Assembly (NCBI RefSeq): GCF_910592395.1
Contig: NC_088308.1
Location: forward strand, 15,455,501-15,519,500
DNA length: 64,000 nt
DNA from: Lineus longissimus
Lineage: Eukaryota; Nemertea; Pilidiophora; Heteronemertea; Lineidae
Reading direction: 5' to 3'
Shown: piece by piece, positions 1-12,400 of the stretch
Numbering within the stretch: position 1 is the first letter of the stretch
Layout: each line of letters starts with the position of its first letter
Made by a program: the position numbers and the translations under genes
Notes under the pieces: model-generated
Database searches by the model: none
What the model saw: the letters and a program-made list of their open reading frames with translations, nothing else
What the model was told of the DNA's origin: nothing

Positions 1-1130
1 TGTGTGGACAGTGATCTTGCTTTTATCGCAAAATTTCAAATTTAGCACAGATTTTGAAATATTTGAGCATCATCTCCACCTTTTTATAAAGTTGGCATGT
101 TGGGAAATTGCGATGGCTTTTTATCTGCTTAGTTTACGAGTAGTTGAAACTTGAGGCAAGATTGACGCAAAAGAATTTGTTGTAAAATTGCAATAACAGC
201 TTGAATTATCATAAAAGTCTGGTAGCATAATATCGTGAATTCGATAAAAGAATTGGAACCACCACAAGCGGTGCCTTCACAGTGACATCACAGTGAAGGT
301 TCTCACCATCGCGCAACGAGTTTTTAATGCATTGACCCGCGCAAAAATGATTGCTGCTCGCAGGTTCCTTTAGTCGGGATTTACATATCTGGCTACTAAA
401 GCAGAGTGGAAATAGACTAGGTAGCCTACAGATTGGTAATAATGCCCTTTAAAATGTTATTCGTCCTTTAAGGCCTATTGGTTTGCGCATTGCTGATGAG
501 CACTTTGGGACACAGCATTTGGCACCTTGTTTGAGGGATGTGGCCTCAATCTGTTTTTTATTAGGCATTCCCGGCATGTATTTTGGCTTCAGAGAGATAA
601 TCACCAATGTATTAACTGTTCATATGACTTGGTGTGATGAGGGAATTACCTCTGTCACCAAATACAATACTCACTTTCCACTTTCTGTTTAATTGGGCGT
701 GCATAACTAGTCACTGGTTTAAAATGCTTTGCCGAGTTTTCAGAAATATCCTGCATTTGTCAGTCACCTGTTCAGCAAGCATTGAGTCTTCTGCCATGTC
801 TGCCATTTTATTGAGTTGGCCTTGTCTTGTTGTGAATCTTAAGCTACCTCCCACCCTCCCCGTTCATAAACACTCCTGCCACTAACTCATCAAGAAGCAT
901 GTTATACATGTTAAAGTTTAAGATTATAATACAGTGATATCAATGGAATAGTTTCATCACGTACTATTTCTTTTTACAACAATACTATATATTGTTATTA
1001 CTGTTTATATTGATACTCGTATATGAGGACACAGTGCAGCCATCTCGTCAAATCCATGGTATTCTCTGTAGTTTTTGAGTTCACCGCGACGTGACGTTGT
1101 TAGCTCTGATGACGCGCCGTGCCAAGCTAG
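1..1130. other. No gene recognised
   Basis: AT-rich sequence. The short open frames here have no splice context, domain or biased composition that would support coding. It lies upstream of the first gene and of the GC-richer CRE-containing duplication that starts at about 1131. Confidence 0.5.
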
Positions 1131-1316
1131 TGACGTCACGACCACTCTCCAAGTCGCCACTACGCGCTCCATTGCGCTTGCCCAGGTCCGCACGTTTTGG
1201 AGATCGTAATGACGCGACGCTAGTGAGGTAACGACCACTCTCCAAGTCGCCACTACGCGCTCCATTGCGCTTGCCCAGGTCCGCGCGTTTTGGAGATCGT
1301 AATGACGCGACAGCGT
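1131..1316. repeat. 93-bp tandem duplication with a full CRE site
   Basis: Two copies of a GC-rich unit are offset by 93 bp: ACCACTCTCC starts at 1141 and again at 1234, and both copies run through to TAATGACGCGAC. The first copy is preceded by the palindrome TGACGTCA at 1131-1138, a full cAMP-response element; the second has GTGAGGTAACG there instead. GC content is well above the surroundings and the block lies about 0.6-0.8 kb upstream of the ATG at 1921, so it could be promoter-proximal DNA for that gene. That role is inferred from position only. Confidence 0.6.
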
Positions 1317-1920
1317 TTTTCTAGCCAACCATGGCAAACAATTCAAAAAGTTACAATGTTATCATGCATGGCCGTTGCCTGTACTTTTAGATACGAATGA
1401 TACATTGTAGCTAATCGCGCCTTATCTCTGTACAAATGTACAGTGCATGTCTCCTTGGGCAAGAGAGTTTGGACTTCGATTGAAATCCAATGCATGGGAT
1501 ATTGTTGAGCACTTTTGTGTACCTAAGGTTGATGATTATCACTGTTGATGTACTAAAACTTGTGTACCCGTAGTTTAAGTTGCTCTCTGAATAAAAAAAG
1601 TACAATCTTGAGACATATACGGGCGAGTTCTCGTTGAAGTATTTGTATCTGAAAGAGTCTAATGAGCAGCGAGGCCAGGGGTGTTCGGGAACAACTCTTC
1701 CAGGGAAGGTGAATGATTTTGGCGCGGGGCAACATGTCAGGCCTCTTAGAGCGGGAAGCAAAATACGTGTACAACAAAATTAATAATGTCCAGTCCTTAA
1801 CCTGGCCCTGAAGGACTCGAGTGAAGTAACCTCCCCCACCCCACATCCCCCACACACACACCCATTGACTGATCCTCATAAGGATTTGGCGGGTAATTTG
1901 AATGATTTCTGTTTTGAACA

Positions 1921-3777
1921 ATGGAGAACCTCAAGGAAGAAGTCACTGGAGCTTTCTCCAATTTTCGGAGAAAGTTTCAATCGAAAATTGTTGATGCGGA
2001 GGAAATGTCAAGGTTTGTGGCATTCAGCCACGAACTGGACGGAGTTTTGGCCTGCCTGACGGCGAAGTACGCCCCGAGTGTTGGGCGAGCTGAGTCAAGG
2101 AGGCACCAGCTAGTACAGGTAAACATCGAATTCAAGTTATTTTATCACTCAATATGGCCCATAGGGCGAACAGAGCATTTATGAGAGAGAGCATTATGAA
2201 ACATTTGATTTTTATACATAGTGGGCGGCAAAGACGTGACTTCGACAGCCAAGCCGAAAATACCCGAAGGTTTCCGAATGGTTGTTCGTAAAAAAACGGT
2301 GGGCCGCACTTACGTCATTTCACATATTTGTTCAATTGTTCGAGGGAAGCAATAATAATCAACTAAGAATTGAAAAACAGCGGTCATAAATCTTTGTAGG
2401 CGTTGTTTTCGTTCAGAAGTACGATTAATAAGCCATGAGCTGGAATGTAGAGCCAGCATAACTGACCTAGGGGACCATAACATCATCACCTTCACCGCCT
2501 GAACGTTGCCATGGGATGAGACGCTCTGCACGAATCGAATCTATTTGATTGTGGCGGGAACTGGAGGGCGGGAATGGGCAAACACGCCAAAAAATGATAT
2601 TGTAAAGTTTAGATGGTGGTGGTGGGGGGGAGCTTTTTCGCGGGTTTGGATGCAGCTTATTACTAGTAACGCAGGCTAGGCCTAATCAGTTAGGCTAATG
2701 CTTGATTCAGCATGTCTTTGTTATTTCAGATTTATCCTGCTGTAATTAAGGAGATTGGGCTGGTCCACAAACAGCTGCTCCGGCTGATGAGGGCAAATGC
2801 CCCAAGGAGGAATGTCCGAATTTTTCGGTAAATATTATAGAGCATGACCTGCTTCAAAGTGCTTTTAATTCTTATTTGCTTAAGTACACTATAGGATAAG
2901 GACACCGGGAAATAAGAGAAATTAACACTAATCCTGGTGTAATGTTTTTGAATATTTCTCCTCTTTGTTTGGGAGCAGACAAAGATAGAGTTACAAGTTT
3001 TTCTGTGTTTCCCCCTTTTGAAAAGTCGTGGTCGCTGTCTATTGTATGGAAACACTGAGATATGGGGAACAACCACAGTGTTACACCGGGCCTTGGATCT
3101 TCGAGTAGGCCAAGCCAAAGTGGAAATCACAGCGCCCCCCCCCCCCCCCGAATACTATAGGATAGGCCAGTATGTATATAATGTATACTTTATTCGAAAT
3201 TTTTTTTCCAGTGATATGCCCACAGAGGTGTTCGAGGAGGTTAGGGCCCTGGTCAGCACCAACGACTACAAGACCACCATCAAGGTGACCAGGGCTACAA
3301 CCACCATCGCCATCACCAGCTGGGAGAAGGTGCTGGTCCTCTTTAATTTCTGGGCCATGGAGACCAACCCAGCAACACCCCGCAACAGTCTGCTGAGGAA
3401 GGTGGATGGAGAGGTAAAGTCTAGTATTGCATCCCGGGATAGCATCCTGAGTGCATCAGAGAGTCTTCCACAGCGTCAGGGATGCCCCCCCCCGTGGCCG
3501 ATAAATTCGACTCTTTCATGGAAGCCAGTTACTAGTAATTGATAAAATAATAATTTGCAATTTGGGCAAGTTGGGTTGTGTAGAGAGGATTGTGGGACAC
3601 AACAAGAGCATTCTAATTCATGAGTCTAAATTATATTTTTTTGCATTTCAGGGAAATAGCATGATGGTTGTGGTTAATGACACACATCCACTAACTTTGA
3701 CGATGAGGCACAACGCCAATAGGTTTTTTGTTTTTGCCTCATTTGAGGTATTGAATAAATTTGGAGTAGCCCAGTAA
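1921..3777 (+). CDS. 4-exon gene, 207-aa protein, possibly Bcl-2-like
   Basis: Exons are 1921-2118, 2730-2827, 3212-3413 and 3652-3777 (TAA). All junctions are GT/AG and the phases agree (0, 2, 0), giving 207 residues. AATAAA lies at 3870-3875. I do not recognise the protein with certainty. Residues 129-148 read TTTIAITSWEKVLVLFNFWA, which matches the hydrophobic/Trp spacing of a Bcl-2 family BH1 motif (x-x-x-W-G-R-I-V-x-x-x-x-F-G). Residues 77-90 (VHKQLLRLMRANAP) could be a BH3-like helix about 55 residues before that Trp, and residues 27-39 (EEMSRFVAFSHEL) resemble the first helix of BAK-type proteins. The BH1 glycines are missing, there is no BH2 motif and no C-terminal membrane anchor, so the last exon may be alternative or the gene divergent. 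The splice model is firm; the family assignment is a guess. It converges on the minus-strand gene ending at 5108. Confidence 0.62.
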
Positions 3778-3869
3778 AAAGCTATAAAAAATTTTGTTCC
3801 TATTTCTTTCCATTGGATAGCCTTCCATACATTGTACGAGACAGAACTCAGAACTGCAATGACAATGTG

Positions 3870-3875
3870 AATAAA
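3870..3875 (+). promoter_or_regulatory. Polyadenylation signal AATAAA
   Basis: Canonical AATAAA 93 bases after the TAA of the 207-aa gene, so its 3' UTR is probably only about 100-120 nt. Confidence 0.5.
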
Positions 3876-3899
3876 ACCTTGTGCATGCCCTTACGGTTC

Positions 3900-5107
3900 A
3901 AAAGCATCCATGGTGGAGGGAGCATGCATTCAGATGTCCTAATGATGTCTATGTCCATGGAACCTCTTGGATGAATGTGCCACAAGAGCAGGATGTGAAA
4001 TATTTTAAATTTGTTTCGGACTTTCCTGCCACATCAAAACATGCTTGTCCCAGCAGTAACATGTTGTCTTGGGACTCCTACTGCCCTGAAACTACAAGTG
4101 GAAGACAACTTTTTTCAACACAATAGGAGATGTGATATGAGACTAAATTCCACATCGACAACTTTGTTGCTATCACCTCTAGTGAAGGACGGAGGTCATT
4201 AAATTTGACACAATGTCCCTTCCAGAGACATTCACGAAATTGCAACCATGGCTCCAGCTACTAGTCCTACAACTTTCAAGTCGTATAATTATATCTGAGA
4301 TTTGTCTCTCGTCTTTTTACCTTAGTAATCAGGGCACATTTCTATTAAGGACATCATTTGTCAGTCCCAAGGGTGTCCTTGATAGAGAGGTTCTACTGTA
4401 ATTGTGGCCAGACAAGAGTGGAATAGGGAACATAGCATATCCAGGCCTGGTTTCTTTAGTGAGTGAGGGCCATCTCCATGCCATTACAAGGTGCAACATT
4501 ATTGTACAATGTTGATGAATTGCAAGGTGTTTGGGAATGTCATGGATCATCATGGGATGCTATGTGTGGAAAGACCATTTTAAGAACAACAAAAAAATTG
4601 AATTTCAACATGTATTTATATCGAAAAAAGCATGAGTAAAACAATCAACACTTTAGTACCATTTGGACGGATATTCATCATTAATTTAAACATTTGATCA
4701 TTGTTCATCATTCACAAATTTGAGGTGAAATACATTCATTATTCAAAATCATCATCAGTATCACTTTCAGCCATTTTGGACACGGAGTAAAAACCACAAA
4801 ATACAGGGTCAGGGAAGAGTTACCATTAAATCATAAATCCCTCCGAAATACTGAGATATATTTGGTGTCCTTTTACTTTCCTACCAGAGTGTACATGCAG
4901 GGATGCATCAGTTCAATAATTCAGTGCAATTTAGCATGGAATTTCTCAAGCACCCTTTTCAGTTCAGGAGTTATCTTACCATTGTTGCAAGAATCAATGA
5001 TCAAATTCTTCCAAGGGTGACTGCAGTATTTGCAGAGAGAGTCTACATCATCAGATGGTCGACAAGAGCAATCATCTTTGAACGATCCTTCAAGATAGAC
5101 ATGCAGT
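3900..5107. other. Intergenic, between convergent genes
   Basis: AT-rich sequence between the 3' end of the 207-aa gene and the stop codon of the minus-strand bromodomain/DDE gene. I see no further exon and no inverted repeat matching the far side of the minus-strand gene. Confidence 0.4.
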
Positions 5108-8100
5108 TTACTTTTTTTCTCGCCTAGACCGTTCTATATGTTTCGCCTCCTCAAGTGCATCGTTATCAGGAAGCCATATGAGTTGTGCGAACTCATGTCG
5201 AAATATGCATTCCCACTTGTTCCCAGGAGTGGAAAACTTACCATAGTTGGCAATCTGTTTGTGCTTTGCCTCTCTACCTTGGAGTGTGTTTATACCCAAT
5301 CCTGTGCCAAATTTGAGATACACAAGACCAGCATGATAAGGGACAATGTAGCCAGCATGCCAGGTTGTTAATGAAACATGAGCAAGAAACATTGCGTGAA
5401 TTCTATGGTATGTTTCACACTTTTCCTTGAGGCACTGCAAGTCATACATTGAGAACTTCATTTGTGACATGAGGGCTATTGCATCTCTTCCTACCAAACA
5501 CATTTGGTGAAGGACCAACAGCCTGAATGATTGGAAATCAGGGGTTTGTCCATCGGACTGAACACATGCCGCAATGAGATGATAGAATTCCCTGCAGAAC
5601 TTGAGCGATTCTTCACCAGTAAACCTAATCTTACAGGACTTTGAAAAATCGGATGCCTTGTTTTCGCAAAACCATCTCTTCATCTGGATGTACAATTTTC
5701 CAGCTTTGAGATTATTCTTTAGGGCATGGAAATATTTCCCTAGAGGTGAAGTGCCAAATTTAGGAGACTGTAGCCCTCCTTTCAAGATGCTATCATCTGT
5801 TCTCTTAATGGCCTCATTGACAGTTAATGCGTTCATTTGCTGACACATATTGTTCTTCATATGGAGTGGATCTATCATACATTTATTAATGTACTCGCCC
5901 AGAACCGGAACAAATTCTTGCCTAGATTTCATTTTTGCCATTTCTTTCAGAATAATAGGTCGGGATGCATTGTTTTCTTTCATCTTTTCAACTTTCTTTG
6001 CCAAGCCCAGTCGTCTTTCATAATCCCATGGCTTCCAATAGCCCTCTGAACCAACACTACCATCTACTTTGTTTAACTCATCTTTGTGCACATCTGCAAA
6101 ACTACATGGATATGTTGCGGCATTTGAAAGTTCACCCGAAATAGAGGCAAGCCATTTGTTATCACCTGGAATGAGATCTAAACTGAAAGTAACATCAGTA
6201 TCCCCAATCTTGTAAACCTTCTGTTCAATTTTCTGTATTTCTGGCACAAGATTTCTCAGGTATGACATGATGCTCTCGTCATCTTCTTTCACGTTACCGC
6301 CAAATAGCAAATAGTTGTTATCACAACTTGCGACTTTGTCAACAACATTCAGTAAAGAGAACAGTAGGGATGTACTAGTACCATATTTACCAGAAGGAGC
6401 ACCATCAGCACCAAGGGCAACTGAAAACTGACCACGATTGCGGTTAAACCAGTTCAACCCTGAACCTGTCATTGACATCAAGTGCTCATCTATCTTGAGA
6501 TAAACAGCACCAACCTCAAGTAGAGCAGTTTCAAAATTGCGGTAACAAGCATCAACGCCATCAGAAAACCTAGTAACCTCCATCCGAGACTGAATCGTTT
6601 TAAGTTCTGCTATTAGTGACGTGTATGGCACAAGTTTTGGTTTAGACGTAGCACTGGTTTCTTTCACAATATTGGAATACTTGCGACTGCTAATCAGTCC
6701 ACCCTTGTTCAAATTCCTAAGACTTCTGACAATATTTTCTTTTGAAAACCGGTCATGTGGTTTGGTCACTCTTCCCAAATTCAGATTTCTACACTTTTTA
6801 CTTCTACCAACATATTTTTCTAATTCCTTTCGTGTCAATGTCCGTACTGCAGTTAGCCACAGTCCATCAACCACACTTTGGCGATTTTCACCATGAATAT
6901 GTTGTACAGCACGAATTGTTTTTTTTATTCTCTGTCTGGCTGTGTGAGGATGAATGTTTACGGACTCCGAGTTAGCTTGGTTAACCCGTGTTGGTATAGT
7001 TGGCACTGCACCTTGCGTTGGTTTTAAATGAACATCTACCTGGACAGCACTTTCTTTTGTTGTTGTGTGGTTCTTGAAGGAACAGTTGATCCTTTCGCGC
7101 CATGCAATCTGGAATACAAATATCATAATCACGACATGCACTTTCAGTTTTGTCCGATTCCTGCACTCGATGTTGCTGATTAATGGAATGTGACACACTG
7201 GCAACTTTTCAAAAGCACATTATTACCAGCTTAGTCATTATTTTGGATTTTTCCTGTCCAGAATTCAGCTTACTTGCTTTTTTGACAAGGTCATTAAAGC
7301 TTGAGTAATAGTGACCCGATAACTCGTTTCGTGAGTATCAACTTGTAAACTTTGGAAAATTTCTCCAGCTCAAAGATTTTGGACACCATTTTGTTCTCAT
7401 AAGAATATAAGATTTGTCACATTTCAAAAAGCCAAGTTCAGGCATTGCAACCATCCAAAGCAAATTCCTTCCTATGAAAAACATGCATGCAGTAAAATTT
7501 TCAAATGAAAATACGTACATCAGCATTAAGTTCATGGATCCTATTTTCTTTTTCCATTATTGTAGTCTCCATTTTATTGATCTGGTCACCGACAATCTTC
7601 AATGTACCATCTTCCCGTGCAACTTTCTTTGCATGCATGAAGGAGCCTTTATTCCATATCTTTTGATTCTGAGCAGTTTTAACCTGCAAAACGAACATAG
7701 TTATTATACCATACTGTGAATTGTCTGCATGAAAACATACAGTACTATACTAATAATGCACCACTATGTGATCCACTTGAATTGGACATCATTGTGGTTT
7801 GTTAAATTAAAATCCTCTGAAATCTAATCGCGGGTATCAAAATTGCAAGGAAAATACTAGTAAATAGTTCCTTTTCGATTCGTCAATGGGAATAATGATG
7901 TTGTCGTTGCTTGTGATGTGCCCAGACATTGGCACCCGGAAAGGCGCAACTTCATTGAAGGGTATCTCTGTATCACCCATTGCTTTTTTTACATGTATCA
8001 CATCATGCCATTACTATTTCTGTATGTGGCCCCTGTATTCACAGTGTGTATTCTCCCTCCCCCTTACATGTAGCTCACAAGAGAAAAGAAACTCAAAGGA

Positions 8101-9607
8101 GAGGACGCCTGTGAGTATGACCACACGTTTGTTGTAGCTGATTTGATGGTGTATCATGATTAATCTACCTTTTCCAATCTCTTCAGTAACTTTCCATATT
8201 CCACTTCATAATATTTGAATAGAGTTTCACAATCTGCATACACTTGGTCAGCTGGGCTGTTGTAGGTGATACAGTTGCTTTTAATAAGAAGCATATCAAA
8301 GTGAAACGCTTCTACATCTTTATAAATTCCATTCTGAAAATAAACAAGACAAAGAGTGAAATAATGAACCATGGTAAACAAGTGAAATGCAGATCATTAG
8401 CAGTGTACAGCGCACCTGCTACTCCTTCAAGAATAACAGGGTGTGGCAAAAGACACCAAGGTTTAGTTAGATGGGTTGCACTGGCTTGGAATTGTTGGAT
8501 CAAAATCCCACGACTTAATAGATCGTGCTAGACCAGATGCCCAGGAATTGGTCCACAAAGGCAGGAATTGGGACGTTGAAGAGAGTGAACAATGAACGTT
8601 TTGTTTGGGGAGCATTAATAGTTTGGACAAGTCCTGTGGAGCGGAGCAGTGACGTAGAGTGAAGAAAGACAGCTAAATTTTCAGGAATTCGCAGCAAACA
8701 AAGCAGATTTGGTAATGGAAGACTATAAACCATGCAGGCAATTACTTTTGACCTGATTGATTTTTTACCTTTAGTTTCTCTAGGATAGTAGAAAAGTCCA
8801 TGGGTTCTTTAACTTTCTTGACATAATCAAGAACAACACTTTGGTCAACTGAAAGACAACATCAATAAATGACTGGTAACAAATTCACAGTTGGTCAAAA
8901 AGAAATTAGTGATAAAGCAAGAAACTGAAAGTTTGCTGGCTTAGTGAGAGTTGAAATTCAACACTATTCCGACCAATTTGAAAGAAACCTTGCCCCTCCG
9001 GGTTGAATCACATCTGATGACCCATTGAATCAATATGCATAGACCAATCAATGCCAGTCACCTCAACTCCATGACATCCGCTAAAGTACACACTACATGG
9101 TGTCTAACTCCAAATACTCTGTTCAATTGATATTTCAGCCTTAGCAAGTTACTTACCTGGTGTTCTGAACCACACAGAGGGTTCCACTCCTCTACGTTTT
9201 CCACCTTTGTAGAAAGCTACCCTTTGGAGAACAAGCGATGCCTCCTTCTGCCAATCATATGTTGCTGAGACCGAGAGTGAATTTTCTGAAATAAATGGTT
9301 GAAAATTGACAATTAACCCCACAACTACGAACTGGGTGAAAAGATATGAACAACACACAAAACATTCCTTTTTTTCACAACATAAGTAGACCCAGAAAAT
9401 CAACTCTAACTCTACGTCAACTGAGACAAAATGAGGCCCAGGAATTAAAGTATAATGAAAATGTTGGAGTGAATATCATATCATACAATTTCCTTCAACA
9501 AAATGGTTTCAAAGAGGATTACAGATTCTGACAAAATTTAACTATTTCTTTCTGTCTTAATACAATATCTCTATAGGTGGTACTGTACCTTCAATGTTAC
9601 TCGCCAT
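5108..9607 (-). CDS. Bromodomain plus RAG1/Transib-like DDE protein, 852 aa
   Basis: Six minus-strand exons splice in frame: 9607-9589 (ATG GCG AGT...), 9285-9157, 8848-8769, 8333-8169, 7683-7519 and 7108-5108 (stop). Every junction is GT/AG and the phases fit (1, 0, 0, 0, 0). Residues 16-130 form a bromodomain: PMDF at 65-68, a D-M-L-L-I helix, and the acetyl-lysine-binding Y100-N101. Residues 132-186 are a charged, probably helical linker. The last exon (residues 187-852) carries a domain laid out like the RAG1/Transib core: D421 in DGAPSGK, a later G-D-N-K-W strand (502-505), C521 and H527, an I-D-P-L-H-x-K-N-N motif (D599), H770 and H778, then E799 in G-R-E-A-K-H-K. The second His is 21 residues before the Glu, compared with 20 in RAG1 from memory. 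The RAG1 D708 column appears to be K604, so activity is uncertain. The gene could be a mobile element ORF or a domesticated transposase; I saw no terminal inverted repeats around it. Confidence 0.68.
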
Positions 9608-10233
9608 AACTGCTACTTTCTGTTGATTTTTTAGGTGGAAATCCCAACTCTATGGTCTCATCGGCCTATATGTTTGAGATGACCCTCATATTGTTTTCAC
9701 CAATACCTGGAAAATAATGAACAAGCATTGATTGACAAAAACATGACATTGAGGGTTCGCAGGCATGACGCCTCCTGGAAAAAAGAAAGCCGTGGCAAAT
9801 GTTGTCATGCTCTAAACCTAAAACCTAGTCATTTAAGGCTTTATTTTTTAAATATAATATACAGTAACAGTTGTACTTTATCAGCTAGTTTTTTTCTGGT
9901 AAAACACCCCCAGGCAATGGTATAGAGTGTTTGCAATACGCATCATAATGCCCCCAAGATGGCCGCAAACAGTATACAGCTATATAATACGCCACAAGTC
10001 CTGACGCAAAGTCTTCAAAAGAACAAGGCCGACGTCATCTGCCCCCCAAAAGATCAAGGTCGACATCTGCCCCCAAGATGGCTGCAATCGAGACGTCATT
10101 GCAAGGGGTCTTTGGTCACACATTCATGGGTTGTTTTTCAATCATCGACTGACATTGCCATTGGCAACCCGGCCTAGGGTCCAATGGTTTCCCGTGCCAG
10201 TCAAGTGAAAATTCATCGTTTTTAGTTGTCACA
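9608..10233. other. 5' flank of the bromodomain/DDE gene
   Basis: A TTTCCAG acceptor on the minus strand just above 9710 could start a 5' UTR exon leading into the ATG at 9607. A CATAATGCCCCCAAGATGGC segment at about 9948-9965 is related to the repeats at 36240-36970. No other gene is visible. Confidence 0.35.
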
Positions 10234-10595
10234 AGGTTTATTCTGTGAAATTTAATATTTGGCAAAACTTTGCCTCAGGCTTATGCTAAATGATTTCATT
10301 CACTATTTTATTTCAAGTCTTCTGCATTGGCCATTGCACTGCATTAATACACTCAACTCCGCCTATACACTACCATAGGCCTACTCATAGTACACACAAT
10401 GCATATAATGCACTAGGTTTATTCTGTGAAATTTAATATTTGGCAAAACTTTGCCTCAGGCTTATGCTAAATGATTTCCTTCACTATTTTATTTCAAGTC
10501 TTCTGCATTGGCCATTGCACTGCATTAATACACTCAACTCCGCCTATACACTACCATAGGCCTACTCATAGTACACACAATGCATATAATGCACT
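10234..10595. repeat. 181-bp tandem duplication, nearly identical
   Basis: Two adjacent 181-bp copies (10234-10414 and 10415-10595) start AGGTTTATTCTGTG. The only difference I see is ATGATTTCATTC in the first against ATGATTTCCTTC in the second. Such identity points to a recent duplication, or an assembly artefact. Confidence 0.9.
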
Positions 10596-11183
10596 AAGCC
10601 ATGTACATACAACACCAAGGTCAAACACCTCCCTTGAATACCTGGAATGCAATGCATAGTTAAATGAAATCAGGGCCAAAAAGGCCCGAGAGCAGGGTGC
10701 AGCCCAAGCCTGACTCATTGGAATGAAGAGAATGAGACCCACAGTCACATACTATCACTATGTAAAATGCTCAAGGTCACGTAAATGGCGGTAACAAATG
10801 GTGGGTATATTACATAACTACGCATGAGCCATGACACTTACATAACTTCGGACAGGGACTAAAAATTTTGAGCTATATTTTTCTTTCGTCTTGATTACAG
10901 ATGTCATACATGTAAATTTATACAGGTCGACCAGTGCCTGCCATGTTTCACATATTTCTTCGTTTTTTCAATTACCCCTTGGATAAGTCGTGCTTTGATT
11001 GAATAGTCAAGCATTTAACTACTTCCGTTTTTCAAAAAAATCACCTTTGGATCCATAGAAATAGCCTTAAATGGCAATTGTTCGATCGAAAAAACACAGA
11101 AATCCAGTCCTATCCGCCATTATATTAGTTCCCCACGCCGTTCAGGAGATTTGATGGCAGCACCTGACGGTAACCGTACTTAC

Positions 11184-11395
11184 AAGAAGCTTCCAAAGCC
11201 ACAGGGGTCACGACCAAAACGACGGTGCTGCCATCACCTGGAACTTTATGGAACTGAATGATTGATTTGCCATTGACGCGGCTGTGTTCTGCACTGTGAG
11301 ATGACTCGTACTTCTTCTGTGGTATGACCGGAGGTGATGGAGGCAATACCGTTGAAAGTCCAGTATGTTCATTCCAGGGGCAAACTACATGTATA
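11184..11395 (-). CDS. Possible exon of an unidentified gene
   Basis: An open minus-strand frame rich in Pro, Ser and Lys (includes PPSPPVIPQKKYESSHS and GDGSTVVLVVTPVALEAS) ends at a strong donor, GTAAGTACGG, at 11183. I found no partner exon in the right phase nearby, and it cannot join the 9285 exon without making a stop. Family unknown; it may be chance. Confidence 0.22.
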
Positions 11396-11399
11396 AAGG

Positions 11400-12400
11400 C
11401 TTTCAAGTCTCTTACATTTTACATTATCAGTATAAGAAACGAGGCGACATTCTTGTTCGTGGTCACTCTTTTTTGCTCCTCGGAGCGTTTAAAGCGCCAT
11501 GCAAAGTAGTGATTATAATCGCAGCAACCAGCGATCATAATCCCTGCTATGTGCGGCATTTTCCGTCTGCGGTTAAACCGCTAATATCTGGGTTTCATAT
11601 TAAGTTGCAAGTCAATGCGACCAGCGATGACAGCCGCAAACAAGCAATTATCGTTGCAGCCAATTTAATCGCTCGTATGTGGGGCACTTCCAAAGGGCAT
11701 GCTGCCAGTTTGATACATTGCCCCACCAGTGAGTCATGCCAAAAGTTAGATTTTCTATATAAAATCGGCCGTTTAAGGGTTAAAGTCTCGATACGCAGGG
11801 TACTTTGCCTTTTTTATCCAATATCACTGAGGACCGAGTATTGCAAATGAAGCAAGTAGAATAAATACATGAATTTATGTGCAACCATCCATCCGTTTCA
11901 GGTTCAGGCCGACAAAAACTCCATCAAGTTCTGAAATTTTCACTTTAAAATACGTAAAAGGGAAGTGCCGTTAAGACTTAAAGTTAGGACTTTTTTTCGT
12001 TTCAAAGTCATGATTTTCAGTTTGGGACATTTTTGTATTGGCCATGTTTCCCCAGTCTAAAAAACAGGAAATGAACCATTCAAATATTCTCAATAAACGG
12101 CCCACATCCCTTCTATGGAATGGCGTCCCTAATTACTCCAAAGTTACTTTGACAAATCTGTTGTAAATTGTTCTCATAGTGTGACTTTGATTGCCCTTTT
12201 CAAAACCAACTTTTTCTGGTTTATATTTGAAACTGATGGATGCTTAGCACGAAACTCCATGTCGGCTTTCTACTTGCCTTATATCTTCAGTCATATAAAA
12301 GTATAAAGCATAAGTACATGCATAAGCGACATAACGTTGGCATGGAAGTGTTAACAATTACGTGCCCAGTAATGTTAAACGATCACTGAACTGTTAAAAT
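11400..12400. other. No gene recognised
   Basis: The 161-codon open frame at 11365-11850 has no motif and its repeated AACCAGCGAT segments look like diverged simple duplication. The rest is AT-rich with no features I can support. Confidence 0.35.

Noticed and set aside
241-300. CACAGTG heptamers near 275-295, like RAG recombination signals
   Set aside because: There is no nonamer at 12/23 spacing and no pairing with the RAG1-like gene; seven-base matches occur by chance.
5108-9607. Search for inverted repeats bounding the bromodomain/DDE gene
   Set aside because: I compared the 3800-5100 and 9600-11000 flanks by eye and found no matching ends, so I do not claim a transposon boundary.
11365-11850. 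161-codon plus-strand frame
   Set aside because: No motif; contains duplicated AACCAGCGAT segments and no splice or start context.
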